From positions 1-64,000 of the forward strand of contig VXIS01000085.1 in NCBI GenBank assembly GCA_008704415.1: 64,000 nucleotides of DNA, read 5' to 3'. Numbering within the stretch: the first letter of the stretch is position 1; each line of letters opens with the position of its first letter. This stretch comes from Sphaerosporella brunnea. Taxonomy: Eukaryota > Ascomycota > Pezizomycetes > Pezizales > Pyronemataceae. Below the pieces are notes generated by a model. That model was not told where the DNA came from and made no database searches. It worked only from the letters and a program-made list of their open reading frames with translations. Shown one piece after another: positions 1 through 11,303 of the stretch. A program made the translations under genes and the position numbers.

Positions 1-341
1 GTTACCGGTGAAATTGGGTCAAAAATTGTCTATTTAGGAGGTTATGAATGGCCCGAGTATCTGAGTTACTCTAGAACGATTCAGACAAGTAGAACTCCGC
101 ATAAATTAGCTGTCCCCACCTTGTAAGCTGAACTATTGAGTACAATCCGAATGTGAAATTCTCCCAGTTCAAGACCTTCGAGCACCTCACGGTAAACATC
201 AATATCGACAACTAAAGAAAAGTAGCAACAACGACATGGAAAATCTAGAGAATCTCAATACAAACATTATTTTTCTGCAAGTGGACCCTCAATTAGAACT
301 GTAGTACTTCATTGAAGGTTGGGAAGACGGAGCAGTTGCCA

Positions 342-1755
342 CTATTCATCCTTGGAGGCCAATCCCAAAAGTTCTTCCCAGGCTGCCCTTGTTTCTCGAC
401 TCCCCTTCGTGTTGAGGTTAGGTATGATGTAGTCCATCGCAAACTCCGCTAGGCGACCTCTCCAAGTGATGCCATAATTACAACAGTTGGGGGTAACCTT
501 TCCGTCGACCTCTTCGGAGCCAACCTCGATCCCGACGAGGTTGTTGTTGCAATCGAGCAGCGCCCCTCCAGAGGAACCGCAGACGCCGGCCACCTTGTGC
601 TTAATCAGCCAACCAGACTCCGGAGCAACTGTGGTATGGTCCAGAATCCCCGGCACCGGCGAGAAGCATGCGGCTCCATTCTTCGCGGCGAAGCTGATCT
701 CATCGGGTAACAAACGGTTAACAGCCGCCGCCACCTCCTGCTCGGTATTTTGGCTGGTGTCGTATACTGAGTCCTTAAAATCTGCAGCATTCACAGCGAT
801 GACTGTGACCACGAAAGTTGGCACTGAGCTTGTAGTCGGTGGGTGTGCTGGCAGAAGATTTGGTCGTGTGATCAACTTCCTCTTCCAGAGGCTCTCGGTG
901 GCGGTCAATAGAGCAGCATCCAGGTCGACTGGCACATCAAAATTATACGGTAACAAGGACGTTTTCTGGGTATCAGACAGCAGCTCCGATACGGGTCTTG
1001 CAAAAGCCAATATCTTGGCGTTTAGAGTATGGGTCAGCACTTTGTTCAGCTTGCTGGTCAGGTTTCCGGATCCCGATGCCAACGTGATTTTGCTGGTGTA
1101 GTCCCTTGGGTTTGGAGTTGACCATCGCTGAACGTTATCTCCCTCCACCGGCGAAGGCCACTTCAGTGTATGAGCACAGGTTATGAAGACGGAATTGCCA
1201 AGGTGAATTGCAGTTCCCTGAATACACATTCCTCTTGTTCCGCGGTTAGAATCTTTGGGTGTGAAAGCAATGTTCAGCCTATAGACCGCCTTTGCTGGCT
1301 TCCTCTCGGGTTGCACACCGGGAATCATGGAGAGCTTGGTTAAGGCCCTCTGGTGGTCTGGCGGGATGATCTTGAAGTTTTCGTCGACCAAGAAATAATG
1401 CGGTCGGACGCTGAGTACACTGTTGAACCTCGGTATGTAGAAGGGCTGTCGGCTGGCGTATGATCGCCGCGTTATCGTCCTTGTGGTGGTCCGAGCTAGC
1501 TTTTCAACATCCAGCGCGGTTTCTGACGGCTCACCGTCAGTGAAGGTATTGCCAGTTTGTCCAGTCACTGCTGAAGCAAAGCTGTGCCAGGTAGCCGGCG
1601 GCGACTCTGTATCCTGTTCGGCGGGAGTACCAGGCAGCGGCGACTCTGTCTCCTGTTCGGCGGGAGTACCAGGCAGCGGCGACTCGACGATTGGCGTGGA
1701 TGACTCGAGAAACAAGTTAGGTTCCAGCCCAAACTTCTGGTGTTTTGCATACCAT
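342..1755 (-). CDS. PA-clan trypsin-like serine protease (left-arm copy)
   Basis: Mirror copy of the protease at 43835-45248, with the same predicted protein. Exon 2 is 342-1703, the intron 1704-1752 and the ATG 1753-1755, all on the minus strand. His, Asp and Ser motifs and the two N-terminal tandem units are retained. Being the outermost gene of both arms, it would be present in two diverging copies if the palindrome is real. Confidence 0.83.
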
Positions 1756-2554
1756 TTCGAGAGGGAGGGATAATGGTGATCGTGGGTGTACTAGTAGCGA
1801 GAAAGAGAAAGGCGATTATGTAGCGTGAGGATACCGATTATTGTGGGATGGGAGGAACAGAAATGAAGGAGGGATGGGATGCCGGTGATGAGAGACAAGA
1901 GAGTAATGAGGGCGGATATGGAGATGGGACAAAGTGAAGTAAGTGAAGGTTTGAGGGAAGCATACTTTCGCGTACAGGTCGAAGTAGTATGAATTTTGCA
2001 TTTTACATGCCCCACTTTTACTCACTCTCCACAAAGTATCTGTTCGTGTAAATCACGGATCGGAATCACAGATAATCACTCGGTATATTGATACATTAAA
2101 TAGTGTGAGGAAATGGAGCTTTCGGTCACCGCAAGCGGGGCCCGTAGGGACCATCCAGCCTACTATCCATCCAAGACTTTCTAGTCGCGGTCAAGAGGAA
2201 TAGGTGCGCCTAGTATTAGGTTTTTTTTACGGCCGTTTTTTAAATGAGGCGTTGAACTGCAGGCCCACTGCGTACTTCAGGTGTAGAGATATCGCAATGT
2301 TTATTATATATACAGTACTCTGCCGTTGCCGGACCAAACCCGGGCCGTTCTATTCCTATACTACAATTACATCGGCTTCATAATGCCACGACAGTTGAGA
2401 CTCCTCCTCTTACATCAGTAGTATATTGCTCAGCCCACTCCCGGCGCTGGATATCTAAACTACAAAGATCAATGGGGAACTGTTGGGAACCCCCCGCCCG
2501 GGGTTTAGGCCATTTTTAATCTCTCCTTGATACAAGTCCTTCCAGTGACCCATA

Positions 2555-2719
2555 TCATGATTCATGAGTCCCAGCCTGAACCCCATCGTCGCTGTCAGTG
2601 GTAAGATCAAACTCCGGCAACTTGTCTTTCCGCTGCCTTTTTTGGCGGCCTAATTCTTCAGGCTCGGCGCCTGCAAGATCGAACACCGGCGTTTGGCCGT
2701 CAGATGACTCATGTGCCAT
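2555..2719 (-). CDS. Small charged ORF, 54 aa (left arm)
   Basis: Mirror copy of 42870-43034 with the same reading frame. No family is recognised. The surrounding region (1756-3264) holds no other convincing gene. Confidence 0.22.
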   Translation of the reverse strand: MAHESSDGQTPVFDLAGAEPEELGRQKRQRKDKLPEFDLTTDSDDGVQAGTHES

Positions 2720-3085
2720 TTTTAGTCCCTAACACGCGTGTACGTTGCGCCACGAGAGGAAGCCTATATAACTAGGTAGGAGCTTCGCTCACGCTCAGAC
2801 TTTCTCTGAAGTTCTGGCTTCCAGTCCGTATGAGCTGAGGGGAAATAGGTAGCTGCAAAACAAGATATTCAGGCCTCTGGCCGCAAGGTGAATGCAAAAT
2901 CGTTCAATAACCTAGAGTAGCATATCGCCAGTGAACATCTATAACTAATCCTCATTGATGGCCGCCTCCGAGTCGCCGCCCAATCCAAAGCTCACCGCCA
3001 CTTAGCCCTGCGTGGGCGCTGCACCTCCCTCTATCCTCTCGCCAGTCTAGGAAAGGACTCATCCCTCACCAAATATCACTCAACG

Positions 3086-3159
3086 ATCAATCCTCTATCA
3101 TTGGCAGCACTTTGGGTTGCTGGTGCAGGCAAACAACAAACAATTGATAGAGGATCGAT
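3086..3159. repeat. Short inverted repeat (hairpin) beside the TIR element, left arm
   Basis: ATCAATCCTCTATCA at 3086-3100 pairs 14 of 15 with TGATAGAGGATCGAT at 3145-3159, with a 44-nt loop. The mirror copy is at about 42430-42503. There is no coding potential; it may be a small MITE remnant or an RNA hairpin. Confidence 0.5.
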
Positions 3160-3264
3160 GGTAAACCGTTTGGGTACAAGTGATCGCTAGACTTCTGGTC
3201 TCTGTAGGAGACAGCGTGGCTGCGATAGAGAATGAGTTAGCTGCAGAACCCAACGTTAACTGGC

Positions 3265-4019
3265 ATGGTGCACGCAGTCTATAAAGTGGTGTAAGAAGAT
3301 ACGCTGTGTACCCGGGAAGTTTAATGGAAAGTGCATGGCAACACCCGTGAACATCAAAATTTTGGGTGAAGTTAACTGCACCAATTCCTCATGATTTTTG
3401 GTTTGCCGGAATCCTCATCATTTGCTCTATCACCTCACGCTGTCGTCGAATTAGGTGGACTCAAAAACCCCACAATGATTTCTGAAGTTGATGTCCCTTT
3501 CGCCACCCTCCACCCTACACCAGTATACAACCTCCTGTCAGCCGCTGGCGCGGACGCGTCGGTGACTCCTATAGACCTTTCTTTATACTCTTCGCCAGCA
3601 TTTCCAGTACTTGTTGGTACCAGTTGCCAGAGAAGGCTCAGGATCGTCGTCAGGGTGATGATGTCTTTTCTGTCCGGGATGCTGGACATGGGCCCACGCA
3701 TTTCATCGTTTTTGGTGGTCGCGGCATTGTCGAAGAACACAGGCTGCCAACTCGCGCTGGATTTTTTGAGGTCGGCATGCTGAGTCGGGCAACCGCCGGT
3801 CGGTTACCGAACTTTGATAGTCCAGTCCTTTTCCCTTACAAAACGCTCTTTTGATTTTTATATTTCAATAAAGAATGGCCGGATAAGAAAAACAAGAACG
3901 GAGAATGAAAGCGCACCTCCTATACTACCTGCGCCCGTACTGCTTTTCCCTTGCAGAGCCCTCTGTCTCTCACTATTTCGCGACCTATAATTACACCCTT
4001 CATAGACTGCGTGCACCAT
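3265..4019. mobile_element. ~755-bp element with 29-30 bp terminal inverted repeats (left arm)
   Basis: Mirror of 41570-42324. The inverted ends are 3265-3294 and 3991-4019. A TA-type or longer target duplication cannot be recognised at the flanks. Confidence 0.5.
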
Positions 4020-4633
4020 ACGTAGAATATACCCGCACTTCCAATTCACCCCCGCACGATCCTCGTCATATGCATAGACACGGGTCAAAGTTTAGGATTA
4101 GGAACAAAGAAAGGTGTCCTGTAAGCGACCGTGCCCGCCGCCGGCGCCGAGTGATGAACTATGCGTAACCTGCCTCAAATCACGTGCTAACCCCCAAATT
4201 CTGAAAACCCGGGCTCACGTCTACCTTGAGTACCTGAAGTAGAACATAAACGAGCTCATACTTCGACGCACTTCACAGCAAGACGTATGAAGTAAAACCA
4301 CGGCAGTCTCGCAAGTGCGATGCGGCCGCGCTCACTTTGACGAGCCTGATCGGTAGTTACCCTCGCTCGTTACCTGGTGCGACGAGGGATGTCGCCATTA
4401 GCGCTGCGCCATCACGTACGAAATGCGATAACCCCGCGCTCATCTACACCAGCTCGCCGGTAAGCTGGGGCGTGATCCCAGCCTCCTCTTTTATCACGCT
4501 TCTTAAAACACTCAACCGCTTCGTCAGTCACTCCATCCATCCATCGCGCTCAGTCACAGGTTTCTTGCTCGTGCTTCGCGCGCTCTAAGTCGCTCCGCGC
4601 CGCTCTCGACTCCGATCCATCACATCGCTCGTC

Positions 4634-6512
4634 ATGAGTCGCCATCAGCGACCTTCGCCGCCCATAACGCACATGTACAAGGGTTCTTCAGTCGTCAACC
4701 AGGGCCTGGAATGTCAAAGACGTCGTCAAATACACTTTAGCCGTGTGGAGCGGGCCACCACGCAAAACGAAATGGACCGGCGGAGCGTTCGATTCTCACT
4801 CTTGGACGTCTCAGCTCAAGAAAAATCTCGGCATGTGACCCGAAACCAGTGTCTGCAGCAAAAATCGCGGATGCGGCTACTCTCGCTTCTCAAGGCCTAC
4901 AACGAACCGGTACGGTTTACAGTCTTTTCTCTACCTCTCTGTTCTGGCTGTGGCCGACGCTCCGCGGAGCTTTCCTGCTTCACAAAGCGCGGTCAGCCTT
5001 CATGCTCGCTCGTTGGCTAGACGTGATCACCTGGAAACATTTAATGGGCGCGGCTGCTGTCCCCCAGCCAACAGCACGTTGGACACGGTTCATAGTATTA
5101 CAGTGCACCTACAGGGGACGATTTTTCTCCTCCCTAAGCCGACCGTCTCTGCAGCTCGCTTCGCGGCCTCTGGGCGTTGTTGGTACATGGCATTCCTATG
5201 GGCCGGGTTTATGCTCCGCAAACGACCTTTTAGCTCGTTATTGTGCTTGCACAGGCCCTGCCTATCGCACGTCCGGCAGTTTCGGTCCTGATATTGCCAC
5301 CTCCTGATACTTGCTGCTTCTAAGTAATTGTGTTCACAGGTTCCGGGTCGGATAAATCAATCGCGCAGGAGGCTCTAGCAACCCAAAGATACAGGCCCTA
5401 TTTGTACAGGAGGAATGGAATGCGATTAGCTGAAGTACCGCCGTTACCCGACATTGATCCGCTATTTGCATTCATTCACACGGTTTGCTGGGGTACACAT
5501 CTCTGTTTATTTAGTTGCGCCGATGCTGATTGACCCAACTCCAGATTCAGACGATTGAACAATTGCGACATGTTGTGGAAACCACTAGTTATATGGATGG
5601 GGGTATCAAATCACTACGATTTGGAGTGGGTTGATTCCCTTGTGCGGCGCTAGTACGTTCGTCACCCCTGGTTACCCCACCTTATGCTCAGTGAAATAGT
5701 CTCATCCTCCTCGAGCAACAACACTGACCGTTCCAGAACGTTCGAACGTTGGTATGATACTATGATTGGGCTCCTATCCTGGACATGTGTTATATATCAT
5801 TCCAAATGTCATCCTAGACCGGTATGTATTCAGATCTTCAATGCTCCCTGAGTCTACTTTATTGATTTCAATATACAGGTCCGAACTCATCTGCCAGTCA
5901 TACATGCTGCGCAAAACCGCAACCGCACCGACGTATCTTCGCGGTGAAGTGCGGTCCGCGCCTTGATGGATTTTGCGTGATTCTCAGGTCCGCAGTCATG
6001 AGTTTTGTGCCATTGAGAGTGCGCCTGCCCAGCCCGGCGTACGATATCAACGAAGGCCTTGAACGACAAAGCAAAACTGCTGAAAGTGCAGCGAGATATG
6101 CTCAACCGACAAGCGATCGAGGCGAACCACGAGCGCAGAGTTGTGCAAAAGCTTCAGGTCTTCGGATTCCACAGCCGCCTTACCATGCAGGTTTCGCGCA
6201 TGTTTCATCCAAGGGCTATGTGTCTCTGTTGATGGTACACGAACCCCCACTATTCCACACGATGTTAGACAATTGCCGCAATTTCTGGTCTTGCTCGCTG
6301 CCGTTGTTAGGACAAAGGTATCTAATCTACTTGGCAAGGAGCATTGGACAATCGTTGATGATGGGAATTTCAGCTCGCTATTGAGCGTTCAATCGAAGTT
6401 TTCCGGAGTCGGTCCTCGACGAACGACGTGCAGTCATTACTTGAAGCTATCCGCACTGCTGGCGACCACTGTAACAGCGACATGACGCTGCCCCATAGCC
6501 GACAGCCCGTAA
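4634..6512 (+). pseudogene. Conserved fungal gene of unknown function, heavily damaged (left arm)
   Basis: Counterpart of 38727-40994, from ATG 4634 to stop 6510-6512. It lacks the ~404 bp that the right arm has at 39887-40290: the frame jumps from SIAQEAL directly to the segment after that block, at about 5375. Numerous single-base insertions and losses interrupt every exon. Some sites, for example the A-run around 4820, look more intact here than in the right arm, so neither copy is a reliable reading of the gene. Confidence 0.55.
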
Positions 6513-8947
6513 CAGCGCACGCGAAAACGACTGGCGCAATTTGCAATTTGCAATATGTCCGATATTTTTTCCAATCGATATACCACCAAGACCTAATCGC
6601 AAGACCCACAAGCTTATTCTCTCTGTATTCTGCTTTCTATACCATTCTCTGCATGTGCTCGTGTCTTCTATTGTGTTCTACTTTCTATACTAACTATACT
6701 TTGATTGCTATAAAAATCTAAACTATCAACGTCTGCATAATTCCGCTTGTGATGGCATTGATTGATCTTGAACCTGAGTCGAGTGAGCTTAGGATATTCA
6801 ACAGGACCTGTGGGTATCCATTGTGCAGAAACCTAAAGATCATGTGATTTCAGGGTTGGATTTCAGAGCGACGCGCGCGCGGCACAGCTAAACTTCAAAT
6901 TATGCGGAGAACTTTTTCCCCCGTAAATTGCAGCAGCCCAGAGCAGATACCATCATCGATTCTTATCACCTCAGTGCTGCATCACCGACAGATCTCGCCT
7001 CCGGTATGCCTTCGACACGTACGCCCACCCGTTCTTCCCTAAGTCCACTACTCATCGATCTCGTTTCTAGGCCACGCAAATCCACTCCCTCGTCGTATCC
7101 TCCAGTAATACAATCCTTATCCACAAGTTCAGACGGGGTTATCCTGTCAGTTACTCACTGATCATCGCCCTAACCAGCGTTGCCCGCCTCTCTTCATCCG
7201 TCGTGATTCTGGGCTCGCCAAATTTGGCGTCCTGAGTGAATATCTCCCTAGTCTAAACGACTCGTACTCCTCCCCGTAATGTACCCTCGGGCGTGTTGAC
7301 GATCGTGGTTTCCCAGGTAACCAAAGCCGACGAGCCTTTAGGTGGGTGGGGTTAGGCGGTCAGTTGGGGGCAAACACACACATCATAACTCCAATTCCGG
7401 CACGCCTGACCTCGCGTTTCGATTCGTCGTCAATTGGATCTTGGAATGGCGTTGCTGGGACTGCCGTCTAGAGTAAGAGAACGCAATACTCTCAGGTTTC
7501 TGGTAGTGCGAAGGGAAGGGTGGAAGGGTGGTCATTTCCCAGAGTTATTGAGTGCCCGCCGGTGCCATTGCAGTGCCTTGTCATATCCACCTTGCTGTTG
7601 GAACATGATAGCCATGCCGCAAACGGTTTGGAGAATGGAAGGGTGGCCCAATCCCAGCGTCTCCTCCTTGCCGTCAATGATACGCTGGTATCATTCCAGC
7701 GCAGCTCCGCAAGCTCCAATATTGCCCAGAGCACACCCTCCACATCGTGCTGCAATTCCCTGTGCATCTTTAAGCCGGGGTTGCGATGGCCAACATATTG
7801 TAGCAAGCGCTGGGGAGAGGACGTCACCGGGTGTTCGTTCGTTCAAACATAACCTCTTGGTCACCGTCACCAGGCCGCTGTCAATACAAATAAAAAAACA
7901 GGTCATCAGGTGAGTGTTCTTAACATTAAAGCATGTCCTGAGAAAGCTATAGGAGCTCGCTACCCTGTCCCGCTGTTCGTCTCATGCTTGACAGTGCCAG
8001 AACGGAGCGATCCAACGCCAAGTTGCAGTCAGCTTCGTCACCATCATCCTCAAGTCCAGACTCGACGCACATACAAACAGTTCGGAGGACACTGGGCGAA
8101 AGAAAGAGGTCAAGGTTCGCTGACCATTGGTTAAAAGTTCCTCAACTGCAACCATAGTGTAGCGAGATCCAAATTGAACGGCCGGCGGGTTCAGCGGAAG
8201 CGGCAAGTAGAATAGTATCGTGCGAGGCTGGTGCCGCCGCCAGCTGCGATTGCGGGTGCGGGGTGGGTGAGACTGAGGGAGGGTGGGTTATTATCGAGGA
8301 TAGGTTCACCCCAAAGCTGTACTTTCGACATCACCCTGTACATTCCAGTAGCAACGAAAAATGTCGCCGCCTCCAACTGCACTACCCCCAGCGCTCGCGG
8401 CCGTATCCCCCAATTGGGGGTTTTTGGAATATTTTCAAACATCATATCAAGCACTGTGTTCCAGATGCTCCTCCTTCACTTGCGACTCAATCTGTGCTCG
8501 GATCGAGGATACATGAGACCACGTACCAGAGATTGTTGATCAGGTGATATACAAGCCGACTGGTAAGCAGATCCAGCATGTCAGCTACGCGCGCTTGCTG
8601 GTTCCGCACGGCGCCGGAGTGATAATTTGTGACGCTGCAAAACTCTCAATCAACACCCATCGCGAAAACACACAAACCCAACTGCAGCCGTCAACACGGA
8701 AGGGTGGCTTAAAAATAAAACAAACGGAAAGAAAGAAAACAAACTCCCTCGCATGGAACGAACACGCATGATGTCAACTCAGTTTCCCTCGTCAGGTACT
8801 GCTGCAGCCTTCTTGTTCCAACGCTACTCCGCATCTCGAGTCAATGCTCCACTTCCCATCATCTTGAAAGCTCCCAGTTCAAGCGGCTTCTAGCACCGTT
8901 TCGCGCCTTAAATTTCTTCGTCTTCAGTCACTGAACCCTCCTCAGCC
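6513..8947. other. Mostly gene-free stretch, left arm
   Basis: Apart from the TPR relic (7491-7830) no gene is supported. The junction for the missing 434-bp block lies at 6900-6903. A perfect 14-bp palindrome CCCCCAATTGGGGG occurs at about 8407-8420. Near 7370 the left arm lacks the 14-G run that the right arm has at about 37414-37427. The right equivalent is 35844-38726. Confidence 0.6.
7491..7830 (-). pseudogene. TPR repeat relic, left arm
   Basis: Mirror of 36961-37300 with the same stop and the same frame change, so this damage predates the duplication (or both arms derive from one molecule). This contrasts with the arm-specific indels elsewhere. Confidence 0.6.
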
Positions 8948-10549
8948 ATGCCTTTTGTCTCTCAACAGCCACGTCCGACCTCCGCAGACTATGACGGCAA
9001 AGCCCTCGAAGCCCGACTGGCACGGCTCTCTATGGTGGAAGCCAGCTCCCTTTTGAACACGCTCCTTGTGGCAACACCGCCCATGACAGCACCGCCCACG
9101 ACCACTGGAACTGCACCCACCATGCCGGAATCTGGCTCGAGCCACCGCCCAGTCGGCCTGCCCACCAATCTTCCTGCTCACTTGTCGAAGAAACAGGGAT
9201 GGGGGGAGATTGCCGCGCTGCTAGATGGGATGCTGTCGCTATACGAGCCAACCGACAGCTCCAGTCCCGGCGAGGGCGAGAGCGACTATAGACCTGGAGG
9301 CGTAGATGTAGCAGTAACCGGCAACGAACAACGGGGAGGCGATGACGACATAGATGTCTGGAATTCAGAGGAGCAGGCTCAGCGCGCGAGGCGGGGCCAT
9401 CCTGATGATTGGCTCGTCTCGGAACAAGCAGCTGTCGCCACCAAACCAGCGATGGCGGCGAGTGCACGTTACTCGGTGAGCTCTAGGACCAAAGACTGGC
9501 TTGATTCGCTACCCACCCAACTCGAACCTTCAACTGACATCCACAAGCAACGACGCACCGAAACCATCGCCTCACTCAACCCCGCCATCACCCGCTTCGT
9601 CAATTCGGCACTCGGGGAACAGCGTCAGCGCCTCACGTTGGCTCCATACACCCCCCAGCCTCACGAGGACCCCGACGACATCTACAGCGACGAGGCTCTA
9701 GTCACCGCTGTGTGGTGGGCTGAGATGTTGGAGGAGATGAATCGCCGCCGGCAGCAACAAGAGACTCCCGGTGCACAGCCGTCAGAGACCCCGAATCAAC
9801 AGCAGCAAGGGATGGAAGTGCCACCCAGCAATGTTTATTCTACCCACACCGAGAGGGCTGCATACATTAATTACACCCTCCGCAGATCGCAGGGCAGCGT
9901 TCAGGGTTCTGGCAGTGGTGGCGGTAGCTCCCAAGTCCCTCGGCTCCCAGAATATCCGCGCGGCAGTCCAGGCGAGGACAGCACAGGAATCTCTGGCAGT
10001 CCCTCCTCCGATAACCCCCTTTCCCCGCAGCGCGGCTCGGTCACCACCACAGGCAGCGGCTCAACCCTCGTCAACCCCCATTATGCGCCAACCATGCTCC
10101 CTCCTCCCCCGAATCTTCCCTACGCACCTAGCGCGACCAGCACCAACCAGCAACCGACCTTCCACGACCTCCGTTGCATCCGTTCCCGCACCCCGACCCC
10201 GGGTATCATCGACGGAACGCAGCCGAACCAGACTTCACTCCTCGAGCCTCGCACCCACGATGGCAGGAGCTACTACCATCCGCAGTTCCAGTGCTGGCTT
10301 CCATTCCCTACCGAGGTTCCCGCCGAGGATGAAGCTGTGCACCCCGGCACTAAGCAACTTGTCATGGAGAAGATGCAGAGACTTAAGGATCGCATGTTGG
10401 GCCGCAAGAAGAAGGTTAGAAAGAACAAGATTAGTGCACCGGTGGGTCCTGCGCCGCCGCCCGTGTTGGGCGGGCAGATGATCAGGATAACGCCTCCGCA
10501 GGTTCGCTTCCAGGTGGAGGAGGGTGGAAGGGAGGATGGCGGTGCTTAG
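8948..10549 (+). CDS. 533-aa low-complexity protein, unknown function (left arm)
   Basis: Mirror of 34242-35843 with the same protein and no arm-specific frameshift. It is one of the best preserved tracts of the duplication: positions 8948-12495 keep a constant offset to the right arm. Its 3' flank carries the 130-bp TA-flanked MITE. Confidence 0.8.
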   Translation: MPFVSQQPRPTSADYDGKALEARLARLSMVEASSLLNTLLVATPPMTAPPTTTGTAPTMPESGSSHRPVGLPTNLPAHLSKKQGWGEIAALLDGMLSLYEPTDSSSPGEGESDYRPGGVDVAVTGNEQRGGDDDIDVWNSEEQAQRARRGHPDDWLVSEQAAVATKPAMAASARYSVSSRTKDWLDSLPTQLEPSTDIHKQRRTETIASLNPAITRFVNSALGEQRQRLTLAPYTPQPHEDPDDIYSDEALVTAVWWAEMLEEMNRRRQQQETPGAQPSETPNQQQQGMEVPPSNVYSTHTERAAYINYTLRRSQGSVQGSGSGGGSSQVPRLPEYPRGSPGEDSTGISGSPSSDNPLSPQRGSVTTTGSGSTLVNPHYAPTMLPPPPNLPYAPSATSTNQQPTFHDLRCIRSRTPTPGIIDGTQPNQTSLLEPRTHDGRSYYHPQFQCWLPFPTEVPAEDEAVHPGTKQLVMEKMQRLKDRMLGRKKKVRKNKISAPVGPAPPPVLGGQMIRITPPQVRFQVEEGGREDGGA

Positions 10550-10755
10550 GCCTTTGCTTTCTTTGTCAGGGTGATTTTGCTGGTACTTGTTCTCTCGCAG
10601 CGAAAGCGGGGGATTGGGAGATGGAGCTTTGTGGTACTCATGCGGGCTACTCTCTTGCGTTTTTTTGACATGTCTGTCTATACCTGCATACTATCACGAG
10701 AAATCCTACCGCTGTTTTTCTTACTTGAAACCTGTCGCTCGCAGAGTTGAGTACA

Positions 10756-10885
10756 TACTGTAGCAAAAAAGGGGGTGCGATTGCTACCGCGGTGCTACCA
10801 CAGTCGTCAAAGATTCGGTATTTCATCCTTGAAGACTTCAGCATCACTGCGGTAGCAAGCGCACCTCCCCCTTTTCGTCACAGTA
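10756..10885. mobile_element. 130-bp MITE with TA ends (left arm)
   Basis: The ends are TACTGT and ACAGTA. The arms are imperfect inverted repeats of about 45 bp that share a G-run, then GTGCG, then TTGCTACCGC. TA at both edges suggests a Tc1/mariner or pogo type TA duplication. There is no coding capacity. It sits ~205 bp downstream of the 533-aa gene. Confidence 0.7.
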
Positions 10886-11303
10886 CTCTACTTCACACAC
10901 AAAAAAAAGCCTCTACAATGACACCTCCGGTTGGGAGTATATATCCCTCCAAATGTTTAATGAGCATTCAATCACAAGCCATGACTCGTCCCTCTCCTGC
11001 CGATATGCCGGGTTTTTCCGGAAATTAAGTGGATCGGGCGTCGAATAAAGTGCGCAGGAACTGGGGAGAGGGTGATGTGTGTACCACCAAGCTGTAATAG
11101 ATACAGTCAAGCTTTCACGGAATCACGGCATCGGAGCGATTTCCAAAAAGAAAAAAAAAAAAAAAAAGAAACACCATTTTACTATGCAGGAACATTATAA
11201 ACCTCTTATCGCTGTGGGGTATATACAAAATAAACAAAATAAACAAAAAAAAAAAAAAAACTCCAACACCCAAGAAACCGGAAACAAAAACCCAGCCCGC
11301 TTT

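Noticed and set aside
1..600. Telomere or subtelomeric end at the window start
   Set aside because: No TTAGGG-type repeats are present; the first bases are ordinary arm sequence pairing with 45589.
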